This document shows positions 21,801 through 34,438 of a DNA stretch of 64,000 bases, piece by piece. Source of the stretch: Trochalopteron elliotii (taxonomy: Eukaryota > Chordata > Aves > Passeriformes > Leiothrichidae); NCBI GenBank assembly GCA_024734555.1, contig JANPWX010000161.1:1289370-1353369 (forward strand), written 5' to 3'. The position numbers and the translations under genes are program-made. Each line of letters starts with the position of its first letter. The first letter of the stretch is position 1. The notes beneath the pieces are model-generated. The model was given only the letters and a program-made list of their open reading frames with translations, did no database searches and was not told where the DNA came from.

Positions 21801-24800
21801 ATGCTAAAAAAGATCAAAAGCCCTACACCATAAAGGAGAAACCTTCTGAATGGGTCTTAAAGAAGTCAGTTGCTCTGCAAGTGAAATGGGGCCCAGGATG
21901 TCAAGAAGAGTGGCTTGAAAAGGAAATTCAAACAAAAAAAATTCAAACAAAAACAAAAAATCGTCTTCCTTTTGCAGATCCAAAAGAACTCAAGCTGAAA
22001 CAGTGAAACTGAAGAGGATCCAGAAGGAGCTGCAAGCTCTGGATGACATGGTGTCTGCTGACATCGGGATCCTGAGGAACCGCATCGACCAGGCCAGCCT
22101 GGACTACTCCCACGCCCGGTGAGTGACACCCAGAGAGGAGGGAATGGGGAACAGCCCTGCCTGAGGGGAGGGGAAAATGCTGTTTCCTCTCACTGAAGCA
22201 CTAATGGAGTCCTGTCACTGTAATAACGTGTAGTTGAAGCAGTCACAGTCACAGGTCACAGTCTGGGGGGCTTTCAGATCTGGAAATAAAAGTATGCTGC
22301 TTATTTCCTAATTTTTCCCTTGGAATCTGGGAACTGAAGCAGGTTTTCTGACTGGAGACTGCTGTCACAAGACATAGGTCCTGCTTTAAGTGTGCAGTTG
22401 TCCATGAGCCCTGCTTTACTGTTTCAAGGTTGGTTGTTTCTTCTCAGGGGGAAAGAAGTTTTTCTTGAAAAGTCCTGAAATGAAAATGCTGTTTAGGAAA
22501 ATTTGTTTCTTCATGACAGCTCTGGTCCTGCTGGAATCAATGGGACCAATTAAGCTTCAAACATATAATCCTGCTGACATATTTTTGCAACTAGGACCAA
22601 AAATTGAAGGAAGAGGGAAGCTTTTAACCCTCTGGGTTAAACATTCTGGGTGTGATGAGTTCCTTAAAGGCAAGAAATTAATGGGAACACCCCATTAGCT
22701 GTGGGTAAACCACAACATCAGTAGATAAACAGCAGCATGTTTGTGTAGCCGGTTCATAAAGCAGAAATGTTCGCTCGCGGTTTTTGGTTCACTATTCAAT
22801 GTGTGAAATGCTCATTTCTCCTTCTGACTTCTGCCATACCATGACCACAGGCCAATAAAGCTGGTAATTAGTCTTGAAAAAAATAGCAGTGGTAGCTAAA
22901 AAACATTAAGATTTCTTTGGTGTAATTATCATTTGAAATGTCTAAGATTAACTGTAGTTAGCGTAGCTGATTGCAAATGAATCCAGAATTTCGTGTCCTC
23001 AAGAGGAAAAACATTTCAATGGATTTTAGGTTTCATCTGGTTTTTAAAAACATTAAATGCTCCTGAAATCTTCTTACCCAAGTTTTGTAATAATGTATCT
23101 ATTTGAAATGCTTACTGGCTAAAGAGCACAAGCAGTCCTTGACATTAGGAAAGCAGTTTTTAATGACAATAGCAAAAGAAGATGCTAGTAGGACAAGTGG
23201 GTGAACTTCACCAAAATCTTAATGACTTTCATTAATTTAGGAGGTGTTTTCTTGAGGGAGGGGTTTGGCACTGTGAGGTACATACTTCCAGTGTTGTAGT
23301 TTTTATGCATTATGAACCAAAGCCAATTTACTTTTAAGTGGAGTCTTTGTAAGCTATTTCTTTTTATTTGCCTTTTGTTCTAGGGCTAAAACACAAGGCA
23401 TTTCAGTGGGTCAAAAAGTGCAATATTAAACAGTCCTGAGCACATACCTAGTTAGCAACGTTTGACAATTGCTATGGAATAGAATTTTTGTAAATACAGT
23501 GTGACTGGTAGGTGGGAATTCAGCCCAAAAGTTTAGCTGTGCAGATGTTTCCAACATGGCATTGGTCTTGCCACCTCAGGTGTCTGACCCAGAGAAATCT
23601 TGACTTTCGTGAGAGGGAAACGTAAGTGGGCATCTTCTGCCCACTGCAGACATAGCCTTTACAGCTGGGTTGAAGTCATGTGGTTAAGATAGAAAAGAAG
23701 ATATTGGGGAAGGCTTTTCTATGTCTTATTTCCTTCTGTTTCACTGAGCAAAGGACCTCTCCTATCTTTTTGTTGCTTTGTTTAAACAGATACTGGAATC
23801 TGGTTTTATAAAAGAGCTGGATTCTTTATTCAGCCACCTTACTAATACTAGTTTTATGAGTGCTCTGTAGTCAGGCTGCAAAAGCCTTTGTGTGTTCCCT
23901 TTCCTGATGAGCAGGATTGCATCTATCTTTTAATTAGAATTAATACACAGATTCACTGATGTAGTGAAAGATGCATCATTAATGTGGACACCAGCCATTA
24001 AAGTGCTAGATAGTCTCTGTGTGTTAACTCAATAAATACTTAGAATATTCCATTTTTGCTGTGTTTGTCATGACAGGAAGTGCAGATTGGCAGGAGGTGT
24101 GTGGGGACGGATGCTTGCAATAAAATTCTGCATCTGTGTTGATGTCATGTGCTGTGTCAGTCTGTGCTGCCCCTGATTTTCTGAACATGGATATGGGTGG
24201 CCAGAAAAGCACATGATCCAAAATGTCAACGTGCTCCATCGAGCATCTGTGTCTCTGGGGGGTGGTTGGGTTAGAACAACACCCAACTGCTTGGTGCTGG
24301 TTCAGTTCAGAGTGGGTATTCATTAGAAGTGTGAAAACACTGCAGTTTCTGATGGGTTCTTTCTGCTGCCAGTGATGCATCTCTTCAGACAGGCAGCAAA
24401 AATGGGTGTTTGTGGTTAAACCTGAGCAATGTAACTCTTGGAATACACAACAGTGTCCAGAGAAGTTTCGGTGAATTCACTCTTATTTTCTCCCCTCTTA
24501 TTAACGTGGCAGCATGTCATAAACAGCTGGCACAATGCATTGCAGAGCAGGTTGCATTCCAGGGATTCTTAAAGTACCTGTCCCTGTGTCAGGGTGTGAT
24601 GCTCTGTGAGAATTAACCCCCCAGAAACGCTGGTGGTTTTGCAGGAAGCGCTACGACAAGGCTGAGTCCGAGTACGTGGCGGCCAAGCTGGAGCTGCAGC
24701 ACAAGACGGAGCTCAAGGAGCACCTGACAGAGCACCTGTGCACCATCATCCAGCAGAACGAGCTCCGCAAGGCCAGGAAGCTGGAGGAGCTGATGCAGCA

Positions 24801-25086
24801 GCTGGACGTGGAGGCAGATGAGGAAAACCTGGAGCTGGAGATCGAGGTGGAACAGATGCTGCAGCAACAGGAGGCAGAGGCGGGGAGACAGTCCAGCCAG
24901 GAGAGCCCCGCTCGCAGTGGTGTGGGGCAGGAGAGCCAGCAGGCTGACCATGCTGCTGCTGCTGCTTCTCCTGCAGTTTCTGAACAGTCTCAAAAGTCCA
25001 GGACCAAATCCCTCTCCAACGTGGACAGCCAAACTCAGGCAGTAAATGTGACTTCAGGAAGCTCCCCAGCTTCTTCTGCCACATGA
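18522..25086 (+). CDS. GORAB: GORAB (golgin, RAB6-interacting), 5' end missing
   Basis: GORAB (SCYL1BP1) is a trans-Golgi coiled-coil protein that binds RAB6 and ARF5 and forms scaffolds with SCYL1 for COPI retrieval. Loss in human causes gerodermia osteodysplastica. Visible coding blocks are 18522-18881, 20155-20252, 21978-22118 and 24645-25086, giving 346 residues. All junctions are GT/AG and in phase (0, 2, 2). Landmarks by visible residue: Gln tract 1-16; KQLQREKAL and PEQLLSAP in the first block; [14 protein letters not shown] at about 121; [20 protein letters not shown] across exons 3-4; [20 protein letters not shown]; then [17 protein letters not shown] and [20 protein letters not shown] in the last exon. 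The middle is strongly helical and charged (coiled coil) and closely matches human. The tail is Ser/Gln/Ala-rich and diverged. Human GORAB is about 394 aa, so roughly 50-60 N-terminal residues lie in the gap. Identity is secure. Confidence 0.95.
18882..20154 (+). other. GORAB: GORAB intron
   Basis: GTAAGT donor and GCAGGCAG acceptor, 1273 bases. No repeat or nested gene recognised. Confidence 0.8.
20155..20252 (+). CDS. GORAB: GORAB exon 3
   Basis: 98 bases encoding [20 protein letters not shown] and [12 protein letters not shown], plus two bases of an Arg codon. The donor is AG|GTGGGG. The upstream alternative AG at 20150 would break the frame, so the acceptor at 20154 is chosen. Confidence 0.93.
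20253..21977 (+). other. GORAB: GORAB intron
   Basis: 1725 bases, phase 2. The 3' end has an A-rich stretch (about 21930-21960) before a short pyrimidine tract and TTTTGCAG. No nested gene seen. Confidence 0.8.
21978..22118 (+). CDS. GORAB: GORAB exon 4
   Basis: 141 bases, finishing the split Arg codon and then encoding [20 protein letters not shown], the [20 protein letters not shown] segment, and DYSHA. It is nearly identical to the human coiled-coil region. The donor is CCG|GTGAGT, again splitting an Arg codon. Confidence 0.95.
22119..24644 (+). other. GORAB: GORAB intron
   Basis: 2526 bases from GTGAGT to GGTTTTGCAG. No repeat family recognised. Confidence 0.8.
24645..25086 (+). CDS. 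GORAB: GORAB last coding exon
   Basis: 442 bases with TGA stop at 25084-25086. The first half encodes conserved [39 protein letters not shown] and [16 protein letters not shown]. The second half is a low-complexity tail with a (GCT)5 run at 24952-24966 giving five alanines. GC at third positions is high, unlike the AT-rich 3' UTR that follows. Confidence 0.95.
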
Positions 25087-26345
25087 TGCTGGATGCAGAT
25101 AAGCCAGTGGTTATGGATGATGTACTCTCTGCAGGCTAGTGGCTGTTTGTTGTATCTGGGCTTCAGCAGTGCCAGTAATATGCACTTCATTTCTCTTTCC
25201 CTTTTTTATTGTTCTCAGATTTTAAAGGCTCTTTTCTTTCCACAAGACGCATTTGGGGTTCATCATCTATCATCATTCTGGTGTATGTTCATGTTCTACT
25301 GCCCAGCTCTTCATGGGCTTTTGTACCTTCCTGAAACAGGACTCTTGGAAGTGAACAGTAGGGTTTGTCCAAAGATTTTCAGCTTTTTGATATCCACAGA
25401 TGCCTGTTCTGAGCAGTGTGCAAGAGAAAGATACCTACAGGAGAAACCTCAGTGTGCGTCAGAACGCATTCTGACAACTGCAATAGGATGTTTGTCTTCC
25501 TTTGTATCCATAAGGGATTAGTTTCCAACAGTTTCTCATGCTGTGAAACCCAAATGCTCTCATTAATTGCCTTCCTAGAGGTTACTGTTTCCTGATTTAA
25601 GGGAAAATTGCATATTGAGGCAAACTGCAAAGTCAGTTGTAATACCTCATATTTATCACTTCTCCTGTTCCTTTCAGACAATGCTGAATCATGAGACTGT
25701 ACATTGATAACACTATTAGCTATGAAATCACAGCTGCTAAGGTTTAACAAAAATGATGGGTTACAGTTTAAGACACTGCAGAATGTAGAAGTAGGAGCAC
25801 ACAAAAGAGAGTGTGTTACATTTAAAGCTGTTCCATGGCAGAGATTTTCTCTGTTGTAGTTGTCTCAAAGTGCCAATAATTAGCCAATAATTCATCTTGT
25901 AATGTATAATCCCCACAGTATATTGGAAATAAGCCTATTTTTGTAGAACGTTTAATGCATTTTCTTGCCTGAAGAGCAGGTTAGTACCCCACAAAAGCTC
26001 AGCTGATTTGCTCTACTGCTGTTGAAAAGCTTAAAAAAGCTATTCCAGGTGGAGAAAGCCTCAGGAATGAAAAGAGAACATAGGAAAAGCTCCCATAGAC
26101 TGATTGCAGCTGCAAACCATGGAGACTGCACTCAAGTTAACCTTTTGGTGCCAGGGAAGTGTGGGAATGCTTCCTGGAATACCTGACCTGGACGTGTTGG
26201 GTCTGAGTTTATGAATGAGTTGCTGAATGACGCCACCCAGTCTATAAACGGGACAGTGATTGTCTCCATGGCTTGAACAGTGGAAAAACATGTCACTACA
26301 TTTCAGTTTTATTCTATTAATAAATCAGTGCATCTTGTACGCAGT
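25087..26345 (+). other. GORAB: GORAB 3' UTR (approximate)
   Basis: Non-coding, AT-rich sequence from the stop codon to just past the AATAAA at 26319-26324. The 3' end is inferred and has no transcript evidence. A short direct repeat GCCAATAATT occurs near 25873-25893. Confidence 0.6.
26319..26324 (+). terminator. GORAB: Polyadenylation signal AATAAA for GORAB
   Basis: The first canonical AATAAA I found downstream of the GORAB stop (1.2 kb). It is followed within about 25-40 bases by a GT-rich stretch (GCAGTGTGTTTACGTTCAGT), the usual downstream element. Cleavage near 26340 is inferred. Confidence 0.6.
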
Positions 26346-29300
26346 GTGTTTACGTTCAGTTGTGATATCTGAGACTAATACAGGGATCCAAGCCTGTTTT
26401 TCCACAGGAGATGATAAATGGTAGAATCAGATACGTCCCTTGGCAACTTTCCGCTGTGTGAAAATAAAACCTCAAAAAAGGCTGTTCCAAAATATGGAAA
26501 TGCATGAAGTAAAGACATGGCAGGATCCAGCTTGGCAGGAATCTTTTCAACTAACTGGCTCAGGGCAACGGTGGAAAATCTCTCCTGGTGCCTTCCATAC
26601 ACGGGAGAAAGTGGGATAAAATATGTCTCCTAGACCAGCCGCTCATAATTTGGGCTAATTGGAGTTAGAATCTTAACTCCAAAGTAGTATTAGAAATACA
26701 TATGAAGCATTGTTCTGCTGTTGCTGGTACACTGCATTCCCTGTTATTTTGCTGGAAAACCTGACCTAAAAGCAGATTTGATGGTATTGTGAGAAAACCA
26801 TGACTGACTTCCTTTGCTGTGTCTGCTGTTGCAGGACACCTTGTAGCAACCTGCTGATGGTTTTCAGACTGAGATACCAGTAAGTGCAGTAATAATTTAA
26901 TTGTACCATTCTTATTTCCATCCTCTGCAGCTGTCCCCAGTTGTTCCTCAAGAGATTCAAAGGCTTGGAGGACAGGTCTGTTCCTCATTACAGTTCTGTT
27001 CAGCTCGTCGGGGACACACAGAAGAGCTTTTGACAGAAGAGTTGAATTGCAAATGGTATTTACAGAAATCACACAGGCACCATTTTGCATACAATTTAGG
27101 GTTCTCTGATAGGCTAAAATATGGTTAGACTATCTCGACACCTTGTTGCCACAGGTAAGATTATTGTTTGAACTCTGAAAATGGTGTTCCAAAAACTTCC
27201 AAGTCCAAAGACTTTTTTGACAACTGCCTAAGATAATAAGTTTCCTAGAAGGGAATAAGTTTATATGCAACAAAACTGTTTAAAGGCTGAAACATTCTTG
27301 TGTACCATTCTGGTAGTGCTGGTGCTGTTTCTGCCCAAGAGGGAAGATGCTGTTACAATCAGCAGTTTCTGTTCTCTTACAAGTCCCTTGTTGAAGTTCT
27401 GGCCAGTTCTCTCTGTCTTTAACTTCTGAGCCTGCAGAGTGAAGTGGACTGGCTGGAAGCCATGTGGAACAGCCGTGTGGAATAACAACAGCAGCCCAGC
27501 ATCAGGCTGCTCTTGCTGGACAGGGAGCTGAAGAGTTAACTTGTTTGATCTCAGTTATGAAGCCTTTCTCTGACGTGTGATACAAACCACTGCCGTGGTG
27601 TCAGTTCCACTTTGGAAGTTGGCGAATGTTTTGATGGGTGCCAGTGTGCTGGTTTAAAATTCCCCCTGTGCAGGAGCCAAGGAGTCCAGTCCTAATTGTA
27701 ACAACATGTGTGCTGGTCAGAAATGCCAGGAGATAGTTTTGGTGCAACAAAAGGCTTGGGGTTTTTTTCTTGTTTCTCCTTCAAGGAAGGAGAACTGTTG
27801 GAATTGAGGCTCTTCAAGCAAGTCCATTTCTGCCCTCGTAGTAGCTGATGTTACATTTGTCCTGCTGCCCCAGGTGTGCACTAAGGGCAGGTGTGCTGTC
27901 CCCTTCTGTATCTCTTCAGAAGAATGGAAAAATGGAAAGCTCAGCAAAGCTCAGGAATGAGTGGGCGGATCTTTTAGTGAGCACCTCTTGCACAGGTAGA
28001 GGTAGGAGTCTGAGTGTGAAGTGTGCTGGGGTTGAACACCCACAACAGGGAAAATAGACATGTGTGATGTCTGACAGTAGCATTGCAGGGCTTGGCACAG
28101 GGGACTCTCCTGTGGCAACGTGGCCATTTCTCTGTTGGATCACCACATTACCATTATGGGAAGAACTGGAAAACACCAATGTACACCACTGAGAATGTTA
28201 CAAAGCACAGTATAATTATCCATGTTGCATTTTGGCCAGGATGTCAGGATTAGCACTCCCTCCTCTGTCAAGAAATGTTTAAATGAGCACAGATGGTCAT
28301 GACTCAGCCTGGGGTTCCCATGGATGTGTAGAGCATGGTGTAAAACACTTGGACAGCCCCCAATCTGATTGTACATCCAGCCAGATGAAGCTGGGCTCTC
28401 CAGAGGTTTGAGCTTAGGGGAGCTTTCTGGGGAGGGACTCAGGTTCTCCATCAGCTATTTTCTTCCTAATACCTTCTGTGATGCAGTGGAGTCTTTCCTT
28501 TGGGCCTGGATCCCAGCTGAACCAAATGAGGAAAAACTAATAACAGAAAAATGTAGAGACTGGCATAGTGGTTGAAGGTACTGTGTTTCCTGATCAGCTG
28601 CATTAGGAACATGCTAGAGAGGGATGCTCATGGTGACTTAACCTCTGGGGAAGTTCTGGAGCCCAGGAAAGGGGCAGAGCACTGTCAAATTCCCTCCTTT
28701 TCTGGGATTCTGCCAAGTCTGTATTTTCTGTTTGGGACAGTGGGACCTCAAGACTTACTGTTCCTAACTCCCTTCTGTCAAGGTTCAAGTTTGGATTAAA
28801 CACCCACAGCTGAGGCCTGGAACTTCACCAGATGCACCTTATGTGGGATCTTTGAGCATCTGCATGTCCTGGACTGAGCTTGGTACTTCAGAGGGGTTGG
28901 GTATCTGTGCTCCTTTCCTGCACATGCCATAGCTGTGTATAAGGGTTTCTGCAGTTGCTGAAAGGTAGCTAAAATTTTTCTACAGGCCTGGTGCATCCCA
29001 GAAATCCTATATTCAGCACTTTGGTGTTGTATCACAGTCCCTTTCCTAACTCCATGGATATCAGCAGGTGTGGTGTGTAATGGACAAAGGGTTTCCCAGT
29101 GGCAGTGCAAGCAGGGTGTAGAGACATGGGCTGGTATTATAGAAACCACATGCCTGTTAAGTGCCCTGTTGAGGCTGGGCTGCATGGTCCCATTAAAGTG
29201 AGTGCTGGCTGCTTTGATGGGGCACAAGACTGGTTTCCCTCATGGTTTCCCTGATTTATGTCCCAGCAGAGAACTCGGACGTCGGTGGGGAAAGACCAAG

Positions 29301-32300
29301 TAACAAGAGAAGTGAGCCAAGCCTCAAGCCCTCGGTGTGATAGGACATCAGATCCTTCAAATCCTGGCCTTTGGCAGCCTGTTAGTTACAGGGTTTAAAT
29401 CATGCCTTTTAAGGCTCAGGTAGAGACACTAAAAAGCTTGGGCCTTTCTGAATTAGGGCCTGGATTGTGTAGTTAGGGTCATTTTCTCAATTAACTAAAC
29501 ATAAATCAGTCTAACGAGGCACTTGGGAGCACTGGGCAGGTTTAGTACCTTGTCTCTCCTGCCTCTGTCCTTACCACTCCCACCTGCTTGTTTGGCTGAT
29601 CAGCCAGTGATTTTATTTTTCCATGCTGCCAGTGCTGAGCAGTGGGGTTTGATGTCTGAACTGGTTTTCACACCTGGCACATGAGTGCAGCAGGGGAGAG
29701 TTGGGAGAAATTGCTCTTGGGCAAGTAGGTAAAACACCTCTTGCATGTGGCAGAGATTCAGCAGTCACAGCACTCCAAGCCACACTGTCCTTCAGGGGCT
29801 GGGAACAGTGTCCTATTGAATAAGCAGTGGTGGGTGGTGACAGGAGTGCAGAAAGTCCAGCAGCTGTTTGCTGGAGACTGATGGAAATTTGGGATGGGAC
29901 AGGTTGCCCTGTACCCTGTTCAGCCCAGCGCTATGGTGGAGCTTTGGGATCCATTTCTGCAGGCAGCAAGAGAAAAACTTGGAGGTTCCTCACAGCAAAG
30001 AATGAAACCCCAAGGGCTGAAAGAACCCATTTCATGACTTGTGATGCCACTGAAATGGATAAAAATCATCCCAAGGGAAAGCTGCAGTGTTGGGGATATC
30101 CCTTCAGTCTCTTACATTGTTTAGAATCAGGGAGGATGTGGCAGAATGAAGGAACAGAGTCACTTCACCCAGATCATGCACGGGGCTGAAGCCATGGCCC
30201 CCCCTCAGTCAGCTTTCAAGGGCTGGAGCTGACTAGGACAAAAACACCCAAACACCAAAAAAAGGCTTTGTGGGTAATAAAAGTGAAATATGAGTCATAA
30301 ATAAATCCCTGAGTGATGGGCCTTTTTAACTTCCCCACACAAGGTTTCTTCAGCAGTTGGTAAGTGCTGGTGATGTATCTGAACGTGATTGACTGATGTG
30401 ATCCTCTCATGTTCATGTTATCAGGGCTGAATCTCACCCTTCAAATGTGTGTCTGACATTTTTCTCTGCAGTAATTGGCCTTTGTTCTGGTTTGCTGGTG
30501 TTTCCTGGTTATGCAGGGCCAAATTGAGCCCCAAATCTCAGCCTGGGAAGGCATTTCTCTGAACTTGCTGTGGCTTGGGAGCCCTCAAGTACTGTGATGG
30601 GTTTGTAATGGAGCAGCTCTAAAGGCACAATTGCTGACCTTGTGTTGCTCCTGCATTAGTCCCCAACTGTCCTGAAGGAGACCCCACTGAGTTATTTCAC
30701 CTCCACAGGTTCCTCCTTCATTGGGCCAGTAGAAGAGGAGTAGAGGAAAGGACAGAGTCACTCCATGAACTACAAGCTTAGCAGTGGTGTCTGGCTGGGG
30801 ATTGATACCAAGTGAGGCTGTGGCTGCTCTGCAGTCCTAAATTCAGCAGCAACAGAAATAGGGGCTCTTCATCTACCTACCACGTAGCTAAAGGGCAGCT
30901 GACCTTGGCCATTGCCTCCACGTGGACCACTGTATCCCCAGGAGAGCTCTGGGAGTCATTCCTAGGCAGCAGGTACCAGCCCCTCCCTGCTGGTGTGACT
31001 CCTTCACAGGTAGGAGCTGGGTATCCTGCAGATGGTGTCTCAGCAAGCCATGTTACCTTGTTCCCTTCCTTTTTCCAGGTGGGAGGGAAGCCCTTTGTAC
31101 TGCCACTGCTGCAGGAGGTCATGAGCCACCAGCCCATCAAGGATACCTCCCTAGAAGTGTTTGTTGACTGTGTTTAAGAGTCAAACTGGGCTGTCCTTTG
31201 GACTGTTAGCTTGGCCAACAAACTCCTGGCAGAGTGAGCTGTGAGCTCCATGCTGTGAGCCTCTGCCAAAATCTCTGCTGAGTACACTCTCTGCCTTGGG
31301 CACATGAGCTAGGTACAGCTCTGCCTGTGCAGGCTTAAGTCACTTTCCCCATTCCAGTGTAGACAGACTCTGTCCCTGTCCCAAGGAGGGGTTAATCCAA
31401 TTCAGACATCATTTTGTTCAAAAGTTTCCCAGTTTCCATCTGGAGCAGGTTTCTGAGCATCACCCCAAACCTGCATCACGTCTTAAATGGTTCTGTAGCT
31501 GTTTAGGTGATGACTCTGCTTGCTGATGGTGCATATTTCATTGTCTGTGGTGCTGATGGTCTCCTAGAGGTTGTGTCTCTGGCTTGGCTGTCGTGTGGGC
31601 TGCAGCTGCTCCCACGTTTTGGTGGTTTGCCCCATGGAGAAGATGATACTCTTTGGCGTGAGGATGTGCTCATGAAGAACCAGGTCCATTCCAGGGTTTC
31701 CTAACGTGCTTCTCTGAGCCTCCAAGAAGAACATCCTGCAGCTGTTTTAAAAAGTCATGCCTCATTCTCTGCAGGATTTTCTTCTTGCTTCCAGATCTTT
31801 TTTCTCTCCATCTGCTAAAATGCCAGTTGTTTTCTTTTCTTCATTCCTCAAATCAAAATATTTAGCAGTGGATTTTTCTTCATGACATCCCACTGCATCC
31901 CTGAACTACTGTGGAGTGTTCATCAGTCTCACTGACATTAACCAGTTCTGCAGGAAAACAGCACTGCCAAGCAGGCAGGCTCCACTCCTGGACAGTATCT
32001 GGTACTGTCAGTGACAGTCCCCCTCAGAGTCTCTCAGGGATGATGCTTTTGCTGGCAGAACTTGAAAAGCTGTTGGAAAATACTTTCCTTGGCCTGGTAA
32101 GTTGCACTTGGGCCCTTATGGTGCTCCTTCTGGCCTCATTAACATTAACAAAGCTCTATCTGCTTCTCAGAGAAGGGAGTCACCATTTGCTTTTCTAGGA
32201 TTAGACAGCCTCCTCTGCCCCAGCTGTCTGCCACACTGGAGCCTTTCATTGCATCCTTCCAAGCCACCAGTTTTCTTTTCTCCTTCTGTCTTTCAAACAG

Positions 32301-33066
32301 TTTCCCTTTCTACTTCCAGCAGCTGCTGAGAAACTTCATGGACCCATCTGTCCTCCAGGCCAGGCAAATAATCAGGGCTCCCCAGAGCCACCAGGCTGAG
32401 CAGAAGGTGGGTGAGCACAGGGTGCTACAGGAAATGCTTTAATTCATAGAACTAAAACTCAGTAGGATTCAACTCACAGCCAGGTTTAGAAGCCCACAGA
32501 TCTCTGCTGTTCTTCCCACTTCTCCCAGGCTTTGGGGTTATCCATGTTCACTGTTACACCCTAAACACTTGCACTCAGAAATCATTGCTTTCACCTAACC
32601 GTGTCTGCAACCCCAGAGGTGGCTGGTTTGAGTTGGTCACCTCTGGGGAGGTGACAAATGACAACCCAGCTGGGCATTCCTGGGGAGAGCCAGGAGAATT
32701 CCTGGTGGGGGTGAGGCCTGGGGAAGGCATTTGGGATGGCTGCTATCCTCAAACACATCAAAGGTGTGAATGGCTTTTATCAAGAGGCAGTAAAACTAAT
32801 CCGAAGCCCACTTTAATGTATTTGCCACATATTTGAAAGGGAACTGACTTCAGAAATGCTTTTGAGAGTTTTAAAAATTCTTCTGGACCTGTGTCTTAGA
32901 GCTCTTTCTACTCTGGAAACCTGATGCTTTTGTTTCTGGGATCCCAGATGTTCTGGATTCATAACTGAAGGAAGATTGAGAACTAAAACTATTTCTAAAC
33001 CTCTTCTGAAATATGGGAACAAATAGCTTGGCTTTTTTTCCTAGCTCTAAACCCCTGTTAAACTCG
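26346..33066. other. Intergenic between GORAB and PRRX1, part 1
   Basis: No supported exon, named repeat or RNA gene. Frames up to about 140 codons occur on both strands but overlap each other, start without context, and show no recognisable homology. Part of this may be an unrecognised non-coding transcript. Confidence 0.5.
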
Positions 33067-33086
33067 GGGTTTTTTTAAAAAAACCC
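33067..33086. repeat. 20-bp perfect palindrome
   Basis: GGGTTTTTTTAAAAAAACCC reads the same on both strands. It sits in unique intergenic sequence with no neighbouring gene feature. Confidence 0.9.
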
Positions 33087-33330
33087 AGGCCACGCTTACA
33101 GTAAATACCACCTCCTCAGTCAGCAAGTGAGACATCTTCCCATTCAGTTGTCAAAAGCCCCTCATTTCCACCTCACTAAGCCTGCAAGACACTGGCCTTT
33201 TGACCTGCTGGGGTGCCTGCCTCTAGTCTGGAGCTTTAGGCCAGTCCTGGTCTGCTGGAAGAAATCGACCTTTAGCATTTAAAACAGGAGCAAATCCTTG
33301 GCAAGATCAGAGGAACTGTAGTCTTTCTCA

Positions 33331-33370
33331 TTTTCTTTCTTTCTTTCTTTCTTTCTTCTTTTTTTTTTTC
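33331..33370. repeat. (TTTC)n microsatellite with poly-T tail
   Basis: TTTC units from 33331 to about 33357, then T-rich to 33369. Simple sequence, and the source of Lys/Arg-rich chance frames on the minus strand. Confidence 0.9.
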
Positions 33371-34220
33371 CTGCAGGAGAGTTTAAACATCGTTGCTTTC
33401 CTTTGGAAAGGGCGAGTGACTTTCCCATGCCGTAATACCCAGCAAGTGTTGAGAGAATGTGGTTACATAAAACCATATTTTTAATACAACCGACAGACTG
33501 TCTTGAGAGCTAAGTGTTTTTTGACAGTTTTTATGCACCTGTTAATTCAAAGCTCTTAACATGTGCCAGTTAAAAAGAGCCAGGCACTAAAACATCCACC
33601 CTGTGGACGGCCGGGGCTCAGCTGCACACCAGAGCACAGGGAATCCATGCAAGGTAGAAACTTGGCTTCTCTCACAGCACCAACTGCTACAGAGCTAATT
33701 CAACTCAGAGCTTTTTTTTCCCAGTCCTGCTTGGCCTCGTAGATTCCTGCTTCTGCTTTGGACATGAAGAACAGCTGACATTATCTTTGGGTTTCTCCTG
33801 TTTGCTTTTCTCACCTATGTCAGAAAGAAAAGATGCCAGACTTCCTGTAAGGGCTGTGTCTTTGAAAGACAATACTGACAATACTTCCCCAGGCTTCTCT
33901 GCTAAATTTGTGTCTCCTTGTTTTCCTGATAGTGGAGTTGCATTTGGTGATCAGGTACACCCCAGATGGAAACCTGTTGCACTGTCCTCCAGTGTGTCTG
34001 CTCAGACCTCATCTCCACTCCCTCCTCAGGTGGTCTCTTCAGACAGAAAAGGAAGTTCTCATCCTCCTCTTGTCTAATATTTTCCTTCCTCTCCACCCCT
34101 TCAATATTCCAAACTTTCAATGTAGAGATTTTTCCAGGGTCATTTTAAATCCCTCACAGCCAGGTCTTCCCTCTTCCTTCTGCGACTTTCTCTCCACATC
34201 TGCTCACAACACAACTCTCC

Positions 34221-34438
34221 CATTTTAGGGTTAGGATTAGGGTCTGGCTCTGCACTCTGTGGATCACCCAGTGGCCTCATCCCTGTGGAGAAAAGCTTGA
34301 AAACTCAGTGCCATCTGACATAAAGTCTCCAAATAGCCCAGAAGGCAGAGAAAAACAAGAGAGCCTCAGAATTTTAAATACTTGCAGATGCTGACACAGT
34401 CGTTTCAGTGGTAGAAATGACCAGCTAACCCTAAAATG
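34221..34438. repeat. 218-bp segment bounded by 14-bp telomere-like inverted repeats
   Basis: CATTTTAGGGTTAG at 34221-34234 recurs as its exact reverse complement at 34425-34438. The left arm continues to give TTAGGG, TTAGGA, TTAGGG (34225-34242). No clear target-site duplication is seen, so calling it a MITE would be speculative. Confidence 0.6.
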
